Assembly (NCBI RefSeq): GCF_005233835.1
Contig: NZ_SZQA01000032.1
Span: 1-64,000 of the forward strand
Length of the DNA: 64,000 nucleotides
Direction of reading: 5' to 3'
Source: Herbidospora galbida
GTDB taxonomy: Bacteria > Actinomycetota > Actinomycetes > Streptosporangiales > Streptosporangiaceae
The notes below the pieces were generated by a model. It ran no database searches. It had not been told where the DNA came from and saw only the letters and a program-made list of their open reading frames with translations. Of this stretch, positions 16,685 to 25,483 are shown in pieces (position 1 is the stretch's first letter; each line of letters opens with the position of its first letter). The position numbers were made by a program, and so were the translations under genes.

Positions 16685-17719
16685 TCAGCCCGCCAGTTCC
16701 CTGACCTTCTCGATCAGGCGCACGCGCTCCTCGTGGGTCGAGGCGATCGGGGTCACGTTGATCGTCGTGACGCCGCTCTCACGCATCGCGGCCAGCCGGT
16801 CGCGGACGAAGCCCTCGCTGCCGATCAGCGACATCTTCTCCAGCAGCTCGTGGGGCACGCGGGCGGCGGCCTCGTCCTTCTTGCCCGCCAGGTAGAGGTC
16901 CTGGATCTCGGCCGCCTCCTTCTCGTAGCCGTAGCGGACGGCCAGGTCGTTGTAGAAGTTCTTGCCCTTGGCGCCCATGCCGCCGATGTAGAGCGCCGCC
17001 ATCGGGCGGCCGAACTCCAGGAAGCCCGCCACGTCGTCGCCGATGGCGAGGTGGGCGGTGGCGATGACGTCCAGGGTGCCGAGTTCCCCGGAGCGCTTGG
17101 CCGCGCCGGCCGCCAGGGACGGGCCCCACACGTCGGCGGCCTTCTCCGGCATGTAGAAGATGGGCAGCCAGCCCTCGGCCAGTTCGGCGGCCAGTTCGAC
17201 GTTCTTGGGGCCGATGGCCGCCACCACGATCGGGATGCGCTCGCGGACCGGCGCGTTGATCAGCTTCAGCGGCTTGCCGAGGCCGGTGCCGCCCTGGAGG
17301 GGCATCGTGTAGTGCTTGCCCTGGTATTCGAGGCGCTCGCGCTTCCACACCTTGCGGGCGATCTCGATGACCTCGCGGGTGCGGCCCAGCGGGGCCGAGT
17401 AGGGCACGCCGTGGAAGCCCTCGATCACCTGCGGGCCCGAGGCGCCGAGGCCCAGGGTGAAGCGGCCGTCGGAGACGTAGTCGAGGCCGGCCGCCGTCAT
17501 GGCCAGCAGCGCGGGGGTGCGGGAGTAGACCGGGAGGATGCCGGAGGCGATCTCCAGGCGCTCGGTCCGGGCGGCGATGTACCCCATCTGGCTGACCGCG
17601 TCGAAGCTGTAGGCCTCGGCGACGAACACGATGTCGAGGCCGGCCTTCTCGTAGTCGGCCAGTTCGGCGACGGTCTCCTTGAAACCGCCGGAATAGCTCA
17701 GGGCCATCCCGATCCGCAT
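16685..17719 (-). CDS. LLM-class F420-dependent oxidoreductase
   Basis: Product of 344 aa, a luciferase-like TIM barrel. The N-terminal MRIGMALSYSG and the GILPVYSRTP and TLGLGASGPQVIEGFHG stretches are typical of actinobacterial F420-dependent members, so coenzyme F420 rather than FMN is the likely cofactor. Substrate unknown. ATG at 17719 with AGGAGG seven bases upstream. It is divergent from an endonuclease/phosphatase gene (112-base gap). Confidence 0.88.
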   Translation of the reverse strand: MRIGMALSYSGGFKETVAELADYEKAGLDIVFVAEAYSFDAVSQMGYIAARTERLEIASGILPVYSRTPALLAMTAAGLDYVSDGRFTLGLGASGPQVIEGFHGVPYSAPLGRTREVIEIARKVWKRERLEYQGKHYTMPLQGGTGLGKPLKLINAPVRERIPIVVAAIGPKNVELAAELAEGWLPIFYMPEKAADVWGPSLAAGAAKRSGELGTLDVIATAHLAIGDDVAGFLEFGRPMAALYIGGMGAKGKNFYNDLAVRYGYEKEAAEIQDLYLAGKKDEAAARVPHELLEKMSLIGSEGFVRDRLAAMRESGVTTINVTPIASTHEERVRLIEKVRELAG

Positions 17720-17831
17720 AGATCCTCCTGGACCGAATGTTGTTCCGGTAGTACGGGATTCCGAGGGTACATGTCGGCTCACGCCCTCCGTATACGGGGA
17801 GCCGTACACTTTCCCGGCAGGGGGAGGGATC

Positions 17832-18719
17832 TTGCTTGCTCGTGTGGTGTCGGTGTTCGCGGTCGCGCTCGCCGCGATCCTGGCCGGGCATCGTCTGCTG
17901 CCCGAACTGGGCGGGGTGACGCCGGTCCTCGAGAGCGTGCTGCCCTGGCTCGGGGTGGCGATCGTCCCGCTGGTGGCGCTGGCGGCGGTGGCCCGGTCGC
18001 GGGGGGCGATCGTGGCGTCGCTGACCCCGGCCGTCGTGTGGGGCGTGATGTTCGGGCCGAGCGTGCTGCGGCAGCCGGCCGGCGGGGCCAGTGACTTCGC
18101 GGTCGCGACGCTCAACGTCGGGGTGGCCAACGAGCTGTCCGGCGAGGCGGTGCAGGCGGCGGCCGAGGGCCGCGACGTGGTGGCGGCGCAGGAGCTGACC
18201 CCCGGCGGGCCGGCCGCCAAGGAGCTGAACCGCATCTTCCCCCACCGCTTCCAGGTCGGCACGGTCGGGCTGTGGAGCAGATACCGGCTCGACGGCGCCA
18301 AACGCGTCGACGTCGGGCTCGGCTGGGCCAGGGCGCTGCGCGCCGTCGTCAAGACCGACAAAGGCGACGTGACCGTGTACGTCATGCACCTCGCCTCCGC
18401 CCGCCCCGGCGAGACCTCCTTCCGTGACAAGACGCTGAAAGAGGCCGGCGAGGTGATCGCCAAGGACAAGAGCCGCCGGCTCGTCCTGCTCGGCGACCTG
18501 AACACCGCCACGACCGACCGCAACCGGGCCAACCTGGTGCCGCCGCTGCGCGACGCCCAGGAAGACGCGGGCCAGGGCTTCGGCTTCACCTGGCCGTCGG
18601 GCTTCCCGATCACCCGTCCCGACCACATCCTCTACCGCGGCATGGAGGCCACCCTGGCGGAGGTCCGCGAGGCCACCGGCAGCGACCACCGCGCGGCCGT
18701 CGCCGACCTGAGGTTCTAG
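17832..18719 (+). CDS. Membrane-anchored endonuclease/exonuclease/phosphatase family protein
   Basis: Product of 295 aa. Two or three N-terminal hydrophobic segments (about 1-80) are followed by an EEP domain: VATLNVG at about 91-97, AQELTPGG carrying the metal-binding Glu, LLGDLNTA near 220 and a terminal GSDHRAAVADL with the catalytic Asp-His. Extracellular hydrolysis of a phosphodiester is likely; the substrate is unknown. TTG start at 17832 behind GGGAGGG. Its stop TAG shares CTAG with the convergent MocA-like gene. Confidence 0.85.
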   Translation: MLARVVSVFAVALAAILAGHRLLPELGGVTPVLESVLPWLGVAIVPLVALAAVARSRGAIVASLTPAVVWGVMFGPSVLRQPAGGASDFAVATLNVGVANELSGEAVQAAAEGRDVVAAQELTPGGPAAKELNRIFPHRFQVGTVGLWSRYRLDGAKRVDVGLGWARALRAVVKTDKGDVTVYVMHLASARPGETSFRDKTLKEAGEVIAKDKSRRLVLLGDLNTATTDRNRANLVPPLRDAQEDAGQGFGFTWPSGFPITRPDHILYRGMEATLAEVREATGSDHRAAVADLRF

Positions 18720-19270
18720 CCCACGGGCAGGTCGCCCGGCTCGTCGATGTCGGCCGGGTCTCCCGCCTCATCGCAGGGCACCTCGGTCACCAGATGCCGG
18801 TTGCGCTTCAGGTAGGGCCGGGCGCCCACGTCCCCCTCCAGCGAGGCGGCCACGTCGGCGATGTGGTCGCGGCCGATCAGCACGGGGTTGCGCTGCGCTC
18901 CCCCGTAGGTGGCGACGGCGAGTTCGGCCCCGGCCTGGAAGGCGGCGATGAGCCGTTCGACCGCTTCGGGACGGATGAGCGGCTGGTCGACCAGGGCGAC
19001 CACCACGCCCGGCGCGTCGGGTGGGACCGCCTCCAGGCCGACCCGGAGCGAGGAGCCCATGCCGGTCGCCCAGTCGGGGTTCAGAACGGTCACCGCGCCC
19101 CGGACCTGGGCGCACGCCGCCCCCAGCACGACGACGACCGGATGGCAGCCGCCCTCTTCGAGCAGCCGCACCCCCCGGTCGACCAGGCGTTCGCCCTGGT
19201 ACTCGACCAGGGCCTTCGGGCGGCCGAACCGGCGGCCCGCGCCGGCCGCCAGCAGGACTCCGGCGATCAT
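18716..19270 (-). CDS. MocA-like nucleotidyltransferase (molybdenum cofactor cytidylyl/guanylyltransferase family)
   Basis: Product of 184 aa. The N-terminal GVLLAAGAGRRFGRPKAL is the NTP-binding loop of the MobA/MocA family, and VALVDQPL carries the metal-binding Asp. MocA makes the cytosine dinucleotide form of Mo-cofactor needed by xanthine dehydrogenase and CO dehydrogenase-type enzymes. It is last in a four-gene overlapping operon (four-base overlap with the XdhC-like gene), which supports that role over other MobA-like functions. Confidence 0.85.
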   Translation of the reverse strand: MIAGVLLAAGAGRRFGRPKALVEYQGERLVDRGVRLLEEGGCHPVVVVLGAACAQVRGAVTVLNPDWATGMGSSLRVGLEAVPPDAPGVVVALVDQPLIRPEAVERLIAAFQAGAELAVATYGGAQRNPVLIGRDHIADVAASLEGDVGARPYLKRNRHLVTEVPCDEAGDPADIDEPGDLPVG

Positions 19271-20370
19271 GCGAACTCTCCGTGGATGCGGCCCTCGGTG
19301 GTGGTCAGCGGGCGGCCCGAGCCGCCCCAGCGCAGCTGGATGAGCTCGGCCGCGATCGACACGGCCGTCTCCTCGGGGGTCCGGGCGCCGAGGTCGAGGC
19401 CGATCGGCGAGCGGAGCCGGGCGAGTTCCACGTCGGTCAGGCCGATCTCGCGCAGCCGGGCCATGCGGTCGTCGTGGGTGCGGCGCGAGCCCATCGCGCC
19501 CACGTAGGCGGCGGGCGTGCGCAGCGCCACCTCCAGCAGCGGGACGTCGAACTTGGGGTCGTGGGTCAGCACGCAGATGACGGTGCGCTCGTCGACCGCC
19601 GCGTTGGACAGGTAGTCGTGCGGCCACTTCACCACGACCTCGTCGGCGTCGGGGAAGCGCTTGGAGGTCGCGAACACCGGCCGGGCGTCGCAGACGACCA
19701 CGTGGTAGCCGAGGAACTTGCCCACCCGGGCCACCGCCGCCGCGAAGTCGATCGCGCCGAACACCAGCATCTTGGGCGGCGGCGCGAACGACTGGACGAA
19801 TACCTGCAGGTCGTCGAGGCGGCGTTCGCCGTTCCGGCCGTAGCGCCGGACGCCGGTCACGCCCTGGGCCAGCATGCCCCGGGCGTCGTCGTCGACGGCG
19901 GCGTCGAGCCGGGGCGAGCCCAGCGTGCCGGACACGTGGTCGTCCCACACCACGCGCCGGGCGCCGACCCTGCCGGGGCCGGACAGTATGGTCGCCACCG
20001 CCACCGGGACGCGCTTCTCGATCGACGCGGCGATCTCCCCCAGCTCGGGGTAAGCGTCTCTGGAGACCGGTTCGACGAAGATGTCGATGATCCCCCCGCA
20101 GGTCAGGCCCACGGCGAAGGCGTCGTCGTCGCTCACGCCGTACCGCTGCAGGACGGGTTTCCCGGAGGCGACGACCTCCTGGGCCAGTTCGTAGACGGCG
20201 CCCTCGACGCAGCCGCCCGACACGCTGCCGACCGCCTCCTCGCCCAGGACGGCCATGGCCGCGCCGGGCTGGCGTGGGGCGCTGCGGAAGGTGCCGACGA
20301 CCGTGGCCAGGCCGAACACGCCTCCGTCGGCCGTCCACCAGCGGTTGACCTGCGAAAGGATGTCACGCAT
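19267..20370 (-). CDS. XdhC/CoxI family molybdo-enzyme maturation protein
   Basis: Product of 367 aa. The N-terminal XdhC region shows GSVSGGCVEGAV (about 48-59), and the C-terminal Rossmann domain shows KMLVFGAIDFAAAV and YVGAMGSRRTHDDR, both hallmarks. XdhC proteins bind Mo-cofactor and help insert the sulfurated form into xanthine dehydrogenase-type enzymes. The ATG at 20370 overlaps the CoxE-like stop by eight bases. No structural molybdenum hydroxylase gene is in the window. Confidence 0.9.
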   Translation of the reverse strand: MRDILSQVNRWWTADGGVFGLATVVGTFRSAPRQPGAAMAVLGEEAVGSVSGGCVEGAVYELAQEVVASGKPVLQRYGVSDDDAFAVGLTCGGIIDIFVEPVSRDAYPELGEIAASIEKRVPVAVATILSGPGRVGARRVVWDDHVSGTLGSPRLDAAVDDDARGMLAQGVTGVRRYGRNGERRLDDLQVFVQSFAPPPKMLVFGAIDFAAAVARVGKFLGYHVVVCDARPVFATSKRFPDADEVVVKWPHDYLSNAAVDERTVICVLTHDPKFDVPLLEVALRTPAAYVGAMGSRRTHDDRMARLREIGLTDVELARLRSPIGLDLGARTPEETAVSIAAELIQLRWGGSGRPLTTTEGRIHGEFA

Positions 20371-21451
20371 GACCGGCTCTCCTTCCCGCGAGGAGCCCGG
20401 CCAGCTCCTCGTAGGCGGCCAGGCTGTGCCCGGCCACCAAGTCGTCGACATGGGGCAGCGCCGCCCGCATCCCCCCGGTGAGCGGCCGGTACGCCGGATC
20501 CCCCTTATGGGGGTTAACCCAGATGACCCGGTGGGCCATCCGGCCCAGGCGCTCCATCTGCGCGCCGAGCAGCGACGGATCACCCCGTTCCCAGCCGTCG
20601 GAGGCGATCACCACGATCGCGCCCCGCGCGTCGGGCAGCCGGAGGAAGGCCCGCAGCTCCTCCCCCAGCCGGGTGCCGCCGCTCCAGTCGGGGATGGCGG
20701 CCGAGACCTGGTCCATGGCGCGGGCGGCGTCCCTGACCCGCAGTTCGGCGGTCAGCCGGGTCAGCCGGGTCCCGGCGGAGAAGACCTCGGTGGCGCGCGG
20801 CGCCGACCGGACCACCGCGTGGGCGAGGCGCAGCAGGGTGTCGGCGTACGCCTTCATGGAGCCGCTCACGTCGATCAGCAGCACCACCCTGCGGGGCTTG
20901 CGCCGCCGGTCGCGGAACCTCAGCCGGGCCGGTTCGCCGCCGCGCTTAACCGCCTCCCTGACGATGCGCCGGGGGTCGAGTGAGCCGCGCTTGGAGGCGG
21001 CCAGGCGGCGGGAGAGCCGCGTCTCACGGGCGGTCCGCATGAGGGACAGCAGGCGGTTGATCTCGGCGCGCTCCCCGGGGGTGAGCCCGGCGACGTCGCG
21101 GGAGCGGAGGACCTCCAGGGTGCTCGCGGTCGCGGCGGTGGTCTGCTCGCCCCCCTCTTCCGGCCCGCCGTCGGGTGAGGCGACATACCGGGCGACGGTG
21201 ACGCCCGGCGTCGCCGGTCTCGGCGATTCGCGGCCGTCGAAATAGGCGGCGAAACAGCGGTCGTATCGGGGAAGGTCGTCGGGGCCGGCACACAGGGTGA
21301 GCCGGCCGGCCCAATAGACGTCTTTCCGGTCTCCGGCGTCGAGATTCTCCAGGGCGGTGAGAAAACCCCGGGTCCGTTCATGGTCGGCCGCCACTCCGGC
21401 GGCCCTGAGCGTACGGACGAATCCCACCATCAACGGAACGACGTCAGACAT
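20363..21451 (-). CDS. CoxE-like von Willebrand A domain protein
   Basis: Product of 362 aa. The C-terminal half is a VWA domain with the MIDAS motif DVSGS at 194-198, preceded by basic helices. The CoxE family works with a MoxR-type ATPase (CoxD) in assembling the active site of Mo-containing CO dehydrogenase and related hydroxylases. It overlaps its neighbours on both sides by eight bases. Confidence 0.88.
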   Translation of the reverse strand: MSDVVPLMVGFVRTLRAAGVAADHERTRGFLTALENLDAGDRKDVYWAGRLTLCAGPDDLPRYDRCFAAYFDGRESPRPATPGVTVARYVASPDGGPEEGGEQTTAATASTLEVLRSRDVAGLTPGERAEINRLLSLMRTARETRLSRRLAASKRGSLDPRRIVREAVKRGGEPARLRFRDRRRKPRRVVLLIDVSGSMKAYADTLLRLAHAVVRSAPRATEVFSAGTRLTRLTAELRVRDAARAMDQVSAAIPDWSGGTRLGEELRAFLRLPDARGAIVVIASDGWERGDPSLLGAQMERLGRMAHRVIWVNPHKGDPAYRPLTGGMRAALPHVDDLVAGHSLAAYEELAGLLAGRRAGHA

Positions 21452-22307
21452 CGAGAAGCCCGTCGCGAATGGCGGCCTGCTGGTCTTCGCGGTATTTCAG
21501 CGCGGCCCCCAGCGTCACCGCGGCCGTTTCCGGGTCGAGCCGGTTCGCCCCCAGGGTCAGCAGCGCCTCGGCCCAGTCGATCGTCTCGGCGATGCCGGGT
21601 GGTTTCAGCAGGTCGGCGGCCCTGAGGCGGGCCGCCGCGCGGGCGACCTGCTCGGCGAGGGCCGACGTACAGGACGGCAGGCGGCGCAGCAGAATGGCGA
21701 CCTCGCGGTCGAATCCCGGATGGTCGAGCCAGTGGTAGAGGCAGCGCCTTTTCAGCGCGTCGTGGACTTCGCGGGTGCGGTTCGAGGTCAGCACCACCAA
21801 GGGCGGCGACTCGGCGCGAATGGTGCCGAGTTCCGGAATGGAGATGGTGAAATCCGAGAGCACCTCCAGGAGAAACGCCTCGAATTCGTCGTCGGCGCGG
21901 TCGATCTCGTCCACGAGAAGGACGGCGGGCTGCGATTCGATCGCCCGCAGCAACGGCCGGGCGATGAGGAATCTGCGGTCGTAGATCTCGCCTTCGAGGG
22001 CTTTCAGGTCGGTGATCCCGGCCGCTTCTGCGGCTTTCAGATGCAGCAGCTGGCGGGCGAAGTCCCAGTCGTAGAGGGCCTGGGCGGCGTCGAGGCCCTC
22101 GTAGCACTGCAGCCGGATCAGCGGGGCGCCCAGCACGGCGGCGAGGGTCTTGGCGAGCTCGGTCTTGCCGACTCCGGCCTCCCCTTCCAGGAACAGCGGC
22201 CGGCCCATGCGCAGGGCCAGGTAGGCGGCGGTCGCCAGGCCGGGGCCGGCCAGGTAGTCGTGCTGTTCGAGGAGGTCCCGGAGGGTCTCCGGGGAGTCGA
22301 TTTCCAC
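21444..22307 (-). CDS. CoxD-like MoxR AAA+ ATPase
   Basis: Product of 287 aa. Walker A GEAGVGKT at 42-49, Walker B LLVDEID at about 130-136 and sensor VVLTSN are present. In the Oligotropha CO dehydrogenase system CoxD is an ATPase needed to sulfurate the copper-molybdenum site, and it pairs with CoxE. First gene of the operon. GTG start; the -10 TAGCCT is six bases upstream, implying a leaderless mRNA. Confidence 0.9.
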   Translation of the reverse strand: MEIDSPETLRDLLEQHDYLAGPGLATAAYLALRMGRPLFLEGEAGVGKTELAKTLAAVLGAPLIRLQCYEGLDAAQALYDWDFARQLLHLKAAEAAGITDLKALEGEIYDRRFLIARPLLRAIESQPAVLLVDEIDRADDEFEAFLLEVLSDFTISIPELGTIRAESPPLVVLTSNRTREVHDALKRRCLYHWLDHPGFDREVAILLRRLPSCTSALAEQVARAAARLRAADLLKPPGIAETIDWAEALLTLGANRLDPETAAVTLGAALKYREDQQAAIRDGLLDV

Positions 22308-22313
22308 CTGTCC

Positions 22314-22359
22314 AGGCTACTTCGGAGCGTGATCACGCGGCGATCGCCCTTGGTAGGTT
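22314..22359. promoter_or_regulatory. Divergent leaderless promoters of the CoxD-like and HD-domain genes
   Basis: Minus strand: TAGCCT at 22319-22314 ends six bases before the CoxD-like GTG (22307). Plus strand: TAGGTT at 22354-22359 ends six bases before the HD gene GTG (22366). The two starts are only 58 bases apart. Neither has a ribosome site or a good -35. Confidence 0.65.
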
Positions 22360-22365
22360 CGCCGG

Positions 22366-22965
22366 GTGACGCAGGATTTCCCCCACTCCCCCGCGGGGCG
22401 CGCCCTGGTCGCGGAGCTGTCCGCACGCTGGGCCGAACCCCACCGCCGCTACCACACGACCCGCCACCTGACCGAGGTCCTGGCGGCGGTCGACACGCTG
22501 CAGGACCATGCCCACGACGTGCGGGCGGTACGGCTGGCGGCCTGGTTCCACGACGCCGTCTACGACGGCCGGCCGGGTCTCGACGAGGAGCGCAGCGCCC
22601 AGCTCGCCCAGTCGCGCCTGGCCGCCCTGCGGCCGCCGTTCGGCCGGGAGGTCGCCCACGAGGTGGCGCGGCTGGTCCGGGTGACGGCGACGCACGCGTA
22701 CGAGGAGGGCGACGCCAACGCGGCGGTGCTCTGTGACGCCGATCTGGCCGTGCTGGGGCAGCCCTCCGGCGACTACGACGTCTACGCCCGCGCGATCCGG
22801 CAGGAGTACCGCCACGTCCCCGACCCGCTGTTCCGGGTGGGGCGGGCCGAGGTGCTCAGGCGGCTGCTCGACAGCCCTCTCTACGGCACCCGAATGGCCC
22901 GTGACCTGTGGGAGGACCAGGCGAGGCACAACCTGGCCCGGGAGCTTCGGCATATTACCGATTGA
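22366..22965 (+). CDS. HD-domain phosphohydrolase-like protein
   Basis: Product of 199 aa. Metal-binding residues follow the HD pattern: YHTTRH with H34, WFHDAVYD with H62-D63, and a later Asp in LCDADL (about 124-126). This subgroup of predicted HD metal-dependent phosphohydrolases has no known substrate. GTG start, leaderless by -10 position. Its stop overlaps the -35 of the sulfonate operon. Confidence 0.85.
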   Translation: MTQDFPHSPAGRALVAELSARWAEPHRRYHTTRHLTEVLAAVDTLQDHAHDVRAVRLAAWFHDAVYDGRPGLDEERSAQLAQSRLAALRPPFGREVAHEVARLVRVTATHAYEEGDANAAVLCDADLAVLGQPSGDYDVYARAIRQEYRHVPDPLFRVGRAEVLRRLLDSPLYGTRMARDLWEDQARHNLARELRHITD

Positions 22966-22989
22966 CTTGGTAGGAAATATGGGTAACTC
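22962..22989 (+). promoter_or_regulatory. ssu operon promoter
   Basis: -35 TTGACT at 22962-22967 and -10 TAACTC at 22984-22989, 16-base spacer. Its -35 overlaps the stop codon of the HD gene. The leader to the ssuC ATG is about 33 bases. Confidence 0.55.
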
Positions 22990-23028
22990 TGAGGGCGGTC
23001 CACTCACCGCTCTCTGCGAGGTTCCCGT

Positions 23029-23850
23029 ATGTCCGTCGTCGAGCTGGCGCGCCCGGTTGGGAAACCGCGCGCCACGCCGAAAGGGCCGCGGCGCCGCGTC
23101 ACCGCGTGGCATCGCTGGCTGAGCCCGCTCGCCCTGCTCGTGATCTGGCAGATCGCCAGCGCGACCGGCCTGCTCCCCGAACGCCTGCTGGCCGCACCGG
23201 CCACTATCGCCTCCACCGCCGTCGAACTGACCCAGGCGGGGACGCTGCCGACCGCGATCGGGGTCTCGCTCCAGCGGGTGCTGATCGGCTTCCTGGTCGG
23301 CGGCGCGGCCGGAATCCTGCTGGCCCTGGTCGCGGGGCTGAGCCGGGCGGGTGAGAACGCGGTCGACCCGATCATGCAGGCGCTGCGGGCGCTGCCGTTC
23401 TTCGGCCTCATCCCGCTGTTCATCCTCTGGTTCGGCATCGGCGAGGAGCCGAAGATCCTGCTGGTGGCCCTGGCGGTGTCGTTCCCCCTCTACCTGAACA
23501 CCTTCTCCGGCATCCGGGGCGTCGACGGCAAGCTCGCCGAGGTCGCCAAGACGCTGAAGCTGTCGCGCGGCCAGCTGATCAGGCACATCGTGCTGCCGGG
23601 CGCGCTCCCCCAGACGCTCGTCGGGCTGCGGCAGGCCCTCGGCGTGGCCTGGCTGGCGCTGATCGTGGCCGAGCAGGTGAACGCGACCACCGGCCTCGGC
23701 TACATGATCAACGACGCCCGGGAGTTCCTGCGCACCGACGTGATCGTGGTCGGGCTGCTCGTCTACAGCGCGCTGGGCCTGGCCACCGACGCGATCGTCC
23801 GGCTGCTGGAGAGGAGGGCGCTGGCATGGCGACGCGGCTTTCTGGCGTAG
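23029..23850 (+). CDS. ssuC: Sulfonate ABC transporter permease SsuC
   Basis: Product of 273 aa with about six membrane segments and the binding-protein-dependent permease loop (EVAKTLKLSRGQLIRHIVLPGALP, key Gly in SRGQ) that contacts SsuB. The RALPFFGLIPLFILWFGIG stretch is typical of the nitrate/sulfonate/taurine permease family. First gene of ssuCBAD. Sulfonate specificity is inferred from ssuD in the same operon. Confidence 0.93.
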   Translation: MSVVELARPVGKPRATPKGPRRRVTAWHRWLSPLALLVIWQIASATGLLPERLLAAPATIASTAVELTQAGTLPTAIGVSLQRVLIGFLVGGAAGILLALVAGLSRAGENAVDPIMQALRALPFFGLIPLFILWFGIGEEPKILLVALAVSFPLYLNTFSGIRGVDGKLAEVAKTLKLSRGQLIRHIVLPGALPQTLVGLRQALGVAWLALIVAEQVNATTGLGYMINDAREFLRTDVIVVGLLVYSALGLATDAIVRLLERRALAWRRGFLA

Positions 23851-24521
23851 CGCGCGCGTTCGGCGACCGGGTCGTGCTCGACTCGCTCGACCTGGAACTG
23901 CGCGACGGCGAGTTCACCGCCCTGCTGGGCCGCAGCGGCTCCGGCAAGTCCACCCTGCTCCGGGCCCTGGCCGGGCTCGACGACGAGGTCACCGGGAAGA
24001 TCGACGTCACCGACTCGGTCGCGGTGGCCTTCCAGGAGCCCCGGCTGGTGCCGTGGAAGCGGCTGCTGGCCAACATCACCCTCGGGCTCGACGCCCCCGC
24101 CGACAAGGCGAAGGCGGCGCTGGCCGAGGTCGCGCTGACGGAACGTTCCGACGCCTGGCCGCTCACCCTCTCGGGCGGGGAGGCGCAGCGCGCCAGCCTG
24201 GCCCGCGCGCTGGTCCGCGAACCCGAACTGCTGCTGCTGGACGAGCCGTTCTCCGCCCTCGACGCCCTCACCCGGATCACCATCCACCAGCTCGTGCTGG
24301 AGCTGTGGGCCCGGCACCGCCCCGCCGTGCTGCTCGTCACGCACGACGTGGACGAGGCGCTGCTGCTGGCCGACCGGGTGCTGGTGCTCGACGAGGGCCG
24401 CATCGCCCACGACATCTCCATCACGGCCGACCGTCCCCGCCACCGCGAGGACCCGGACCTGGTCACCCTGCGAACCATCCTGCTCGCCGCGCTCGGCGTC
24501 TCACCCGAAGGAAGATCATGA
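23826..24521 (+). CDS. ssuB: Sulfonate ABC transporter ATP-binding protein SsuB
   Basis: Product of 231 aa. Walker A GRSGSGKST at 35-43, Q-loop FQEPRLVPW, signature LSGGEAQR, Walker B LLLLDEPF and the switch His in VTHDVDEAL are all intact. Powers sulfonate import with SsuC. It overlaps the ssuC 3' end by 25 bases and ssuA by four. Confidence 0.95.
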   Translation: MATRLSGVARAFGDRVVLDSLDLELRDGEFTALLGRSGSGKSTLLRALAGLDDEVTGKIDVTDSVAVAFQEPRLVPWKRLLANITLGLDAPADKAKAALAEVALTERSDAWPLTLSGGEAQRASLARALVREPELLLLDEPFSALDALTRITIHQLVLELWARHRPAVLLVTHDVDEALLLADRVLVLDEGRIAHDISITADRPRHREDPDLVTLRTILLAALGVSPEGRS

Positions 24522-25483
24522 AACGCGCACTGCTGGCCGCCGTCCTGCTGCTGGCCGCCGCCGCGTGCGGCGCCCCGTCCACCGACGCCGGCGGCGCCTC
24601 CGAAGGGACGATCACGTTGCGCGTGGGCGACCAGAAGGCCGGGTCGCAGGCACTGCTGAAGGCGGCCGGGCTGCTCGACGGCGCCCCGTACAAGATCACG
24701 TTCGCCCAGTTCACGTCGGGGCCGCCGCTGCTGGAGGCGATCAACGCCGGGGCCGTCGACATCGGCGGCGTGGGCAACACGCCCCCGATCTTCGCGGCGG
24801 CGGCCGACTCGAAGATCAAGATCGTGGCGGCCTACAAGCAGAACGTCACGGGGGCGGCGGTGGTCGTACCGGCGAACTCGACCCTGACCAGCCCGGCCGA
24901 CCTCAGGGGCAAGAAGATCGCGGTGGCCAAGGGCAGCTCCTCCCACCACCACCTGCTGTCGGTGCTGAAGAAGGAGGGCCTGAAGTTCTCCGACATCCAG
25001 CCGCAGTACCTCCAGCCCGCCGACGCGCTGGCCGCCTTCTCCGGCGGCACCGTCGACGCCTGGACGATCTGGGAGCCGTTCACCTCGCAGGCGATCCTGC
25101 AGCACAAGGCGAAGGTGCTGGTCGACGGCACCGGCTACGTCAACGGCCTGAACTTCACCGTCGCCGCCCCGGAGGCCGTCGAGACCAAGGCCGACGCGGT
25201 CCGCGACTACCTCACCCGGCTCGCCAAGGCCCGTGAGTGGGCGCTCACCCACAAGCCGGAATGGGCCAAGGTGTGGGCCGCCGAGACCGGCCTGCCGCAG
25301 GAGGTCGCCGACGCGGCCGTCGACAACGCGGTCTCCTCGCCGATCGTCATCGACGACGCGGTGGTCACCTCGGAGCAGGAGATGGCCGACGCCTTCGCCG
25401 CCGAGGGCCTCATCCCGGGCGGCCTGAAGTTCGCCGACTTCGTCGACCAGCGGTTCAACGACATCGTGGGGGCGGCGCGATGA
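24518..25483 (+). CDS. ssuA: Sulfonate-binding lipoprotein SsuA
   Basis: Product of 321 aa. Signal peptide with a lipobox LAAAAC, so Cys17 is the lipidated residue, followed by a type II periplasmic-binding fold of the NMT1/SsuA group (GVGNTPP ligand loop; TIWEPF). Captures sulfonates outside the membrane for SsuBC. ATGA overlaps at both ends. Confidence 0.93.
   Translation: MKRALLAAVLLLAAAACGAPSTDAGGASEGTITLRVGDQKAGSQALLKAAGLLDGAPYKITFAQFTSGPPLLEAINAGAVDIGGVGNTPPIFAAAADSKIKIVAAYKQNVTGAAVVVPANSTLTSPADLRGKKIAVAKGSSSHHHLLSVLKKEGLKFSDIQPQYLQPADALAAFSGGTVDAWTIWEPFTSQAILQHKAKVLVDGTGYVNGLNFTVAAPEAVETKADAVRDYLTRLAKAREWALTHKPEWAKVWAAETGLPQEVADAAVDNAVSSPIVIDDAVVTSEQEMADAFAAEGLIPGGLKFADFVDQRFNDIVGAAR

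Noticed and set aside
20363-22307. MoxR-VWA pair as a defence or ternary-complex system
   Set aside because: Overlap with XdhC- and MocA-like genes points to molybdo-enzyme maturation instead.
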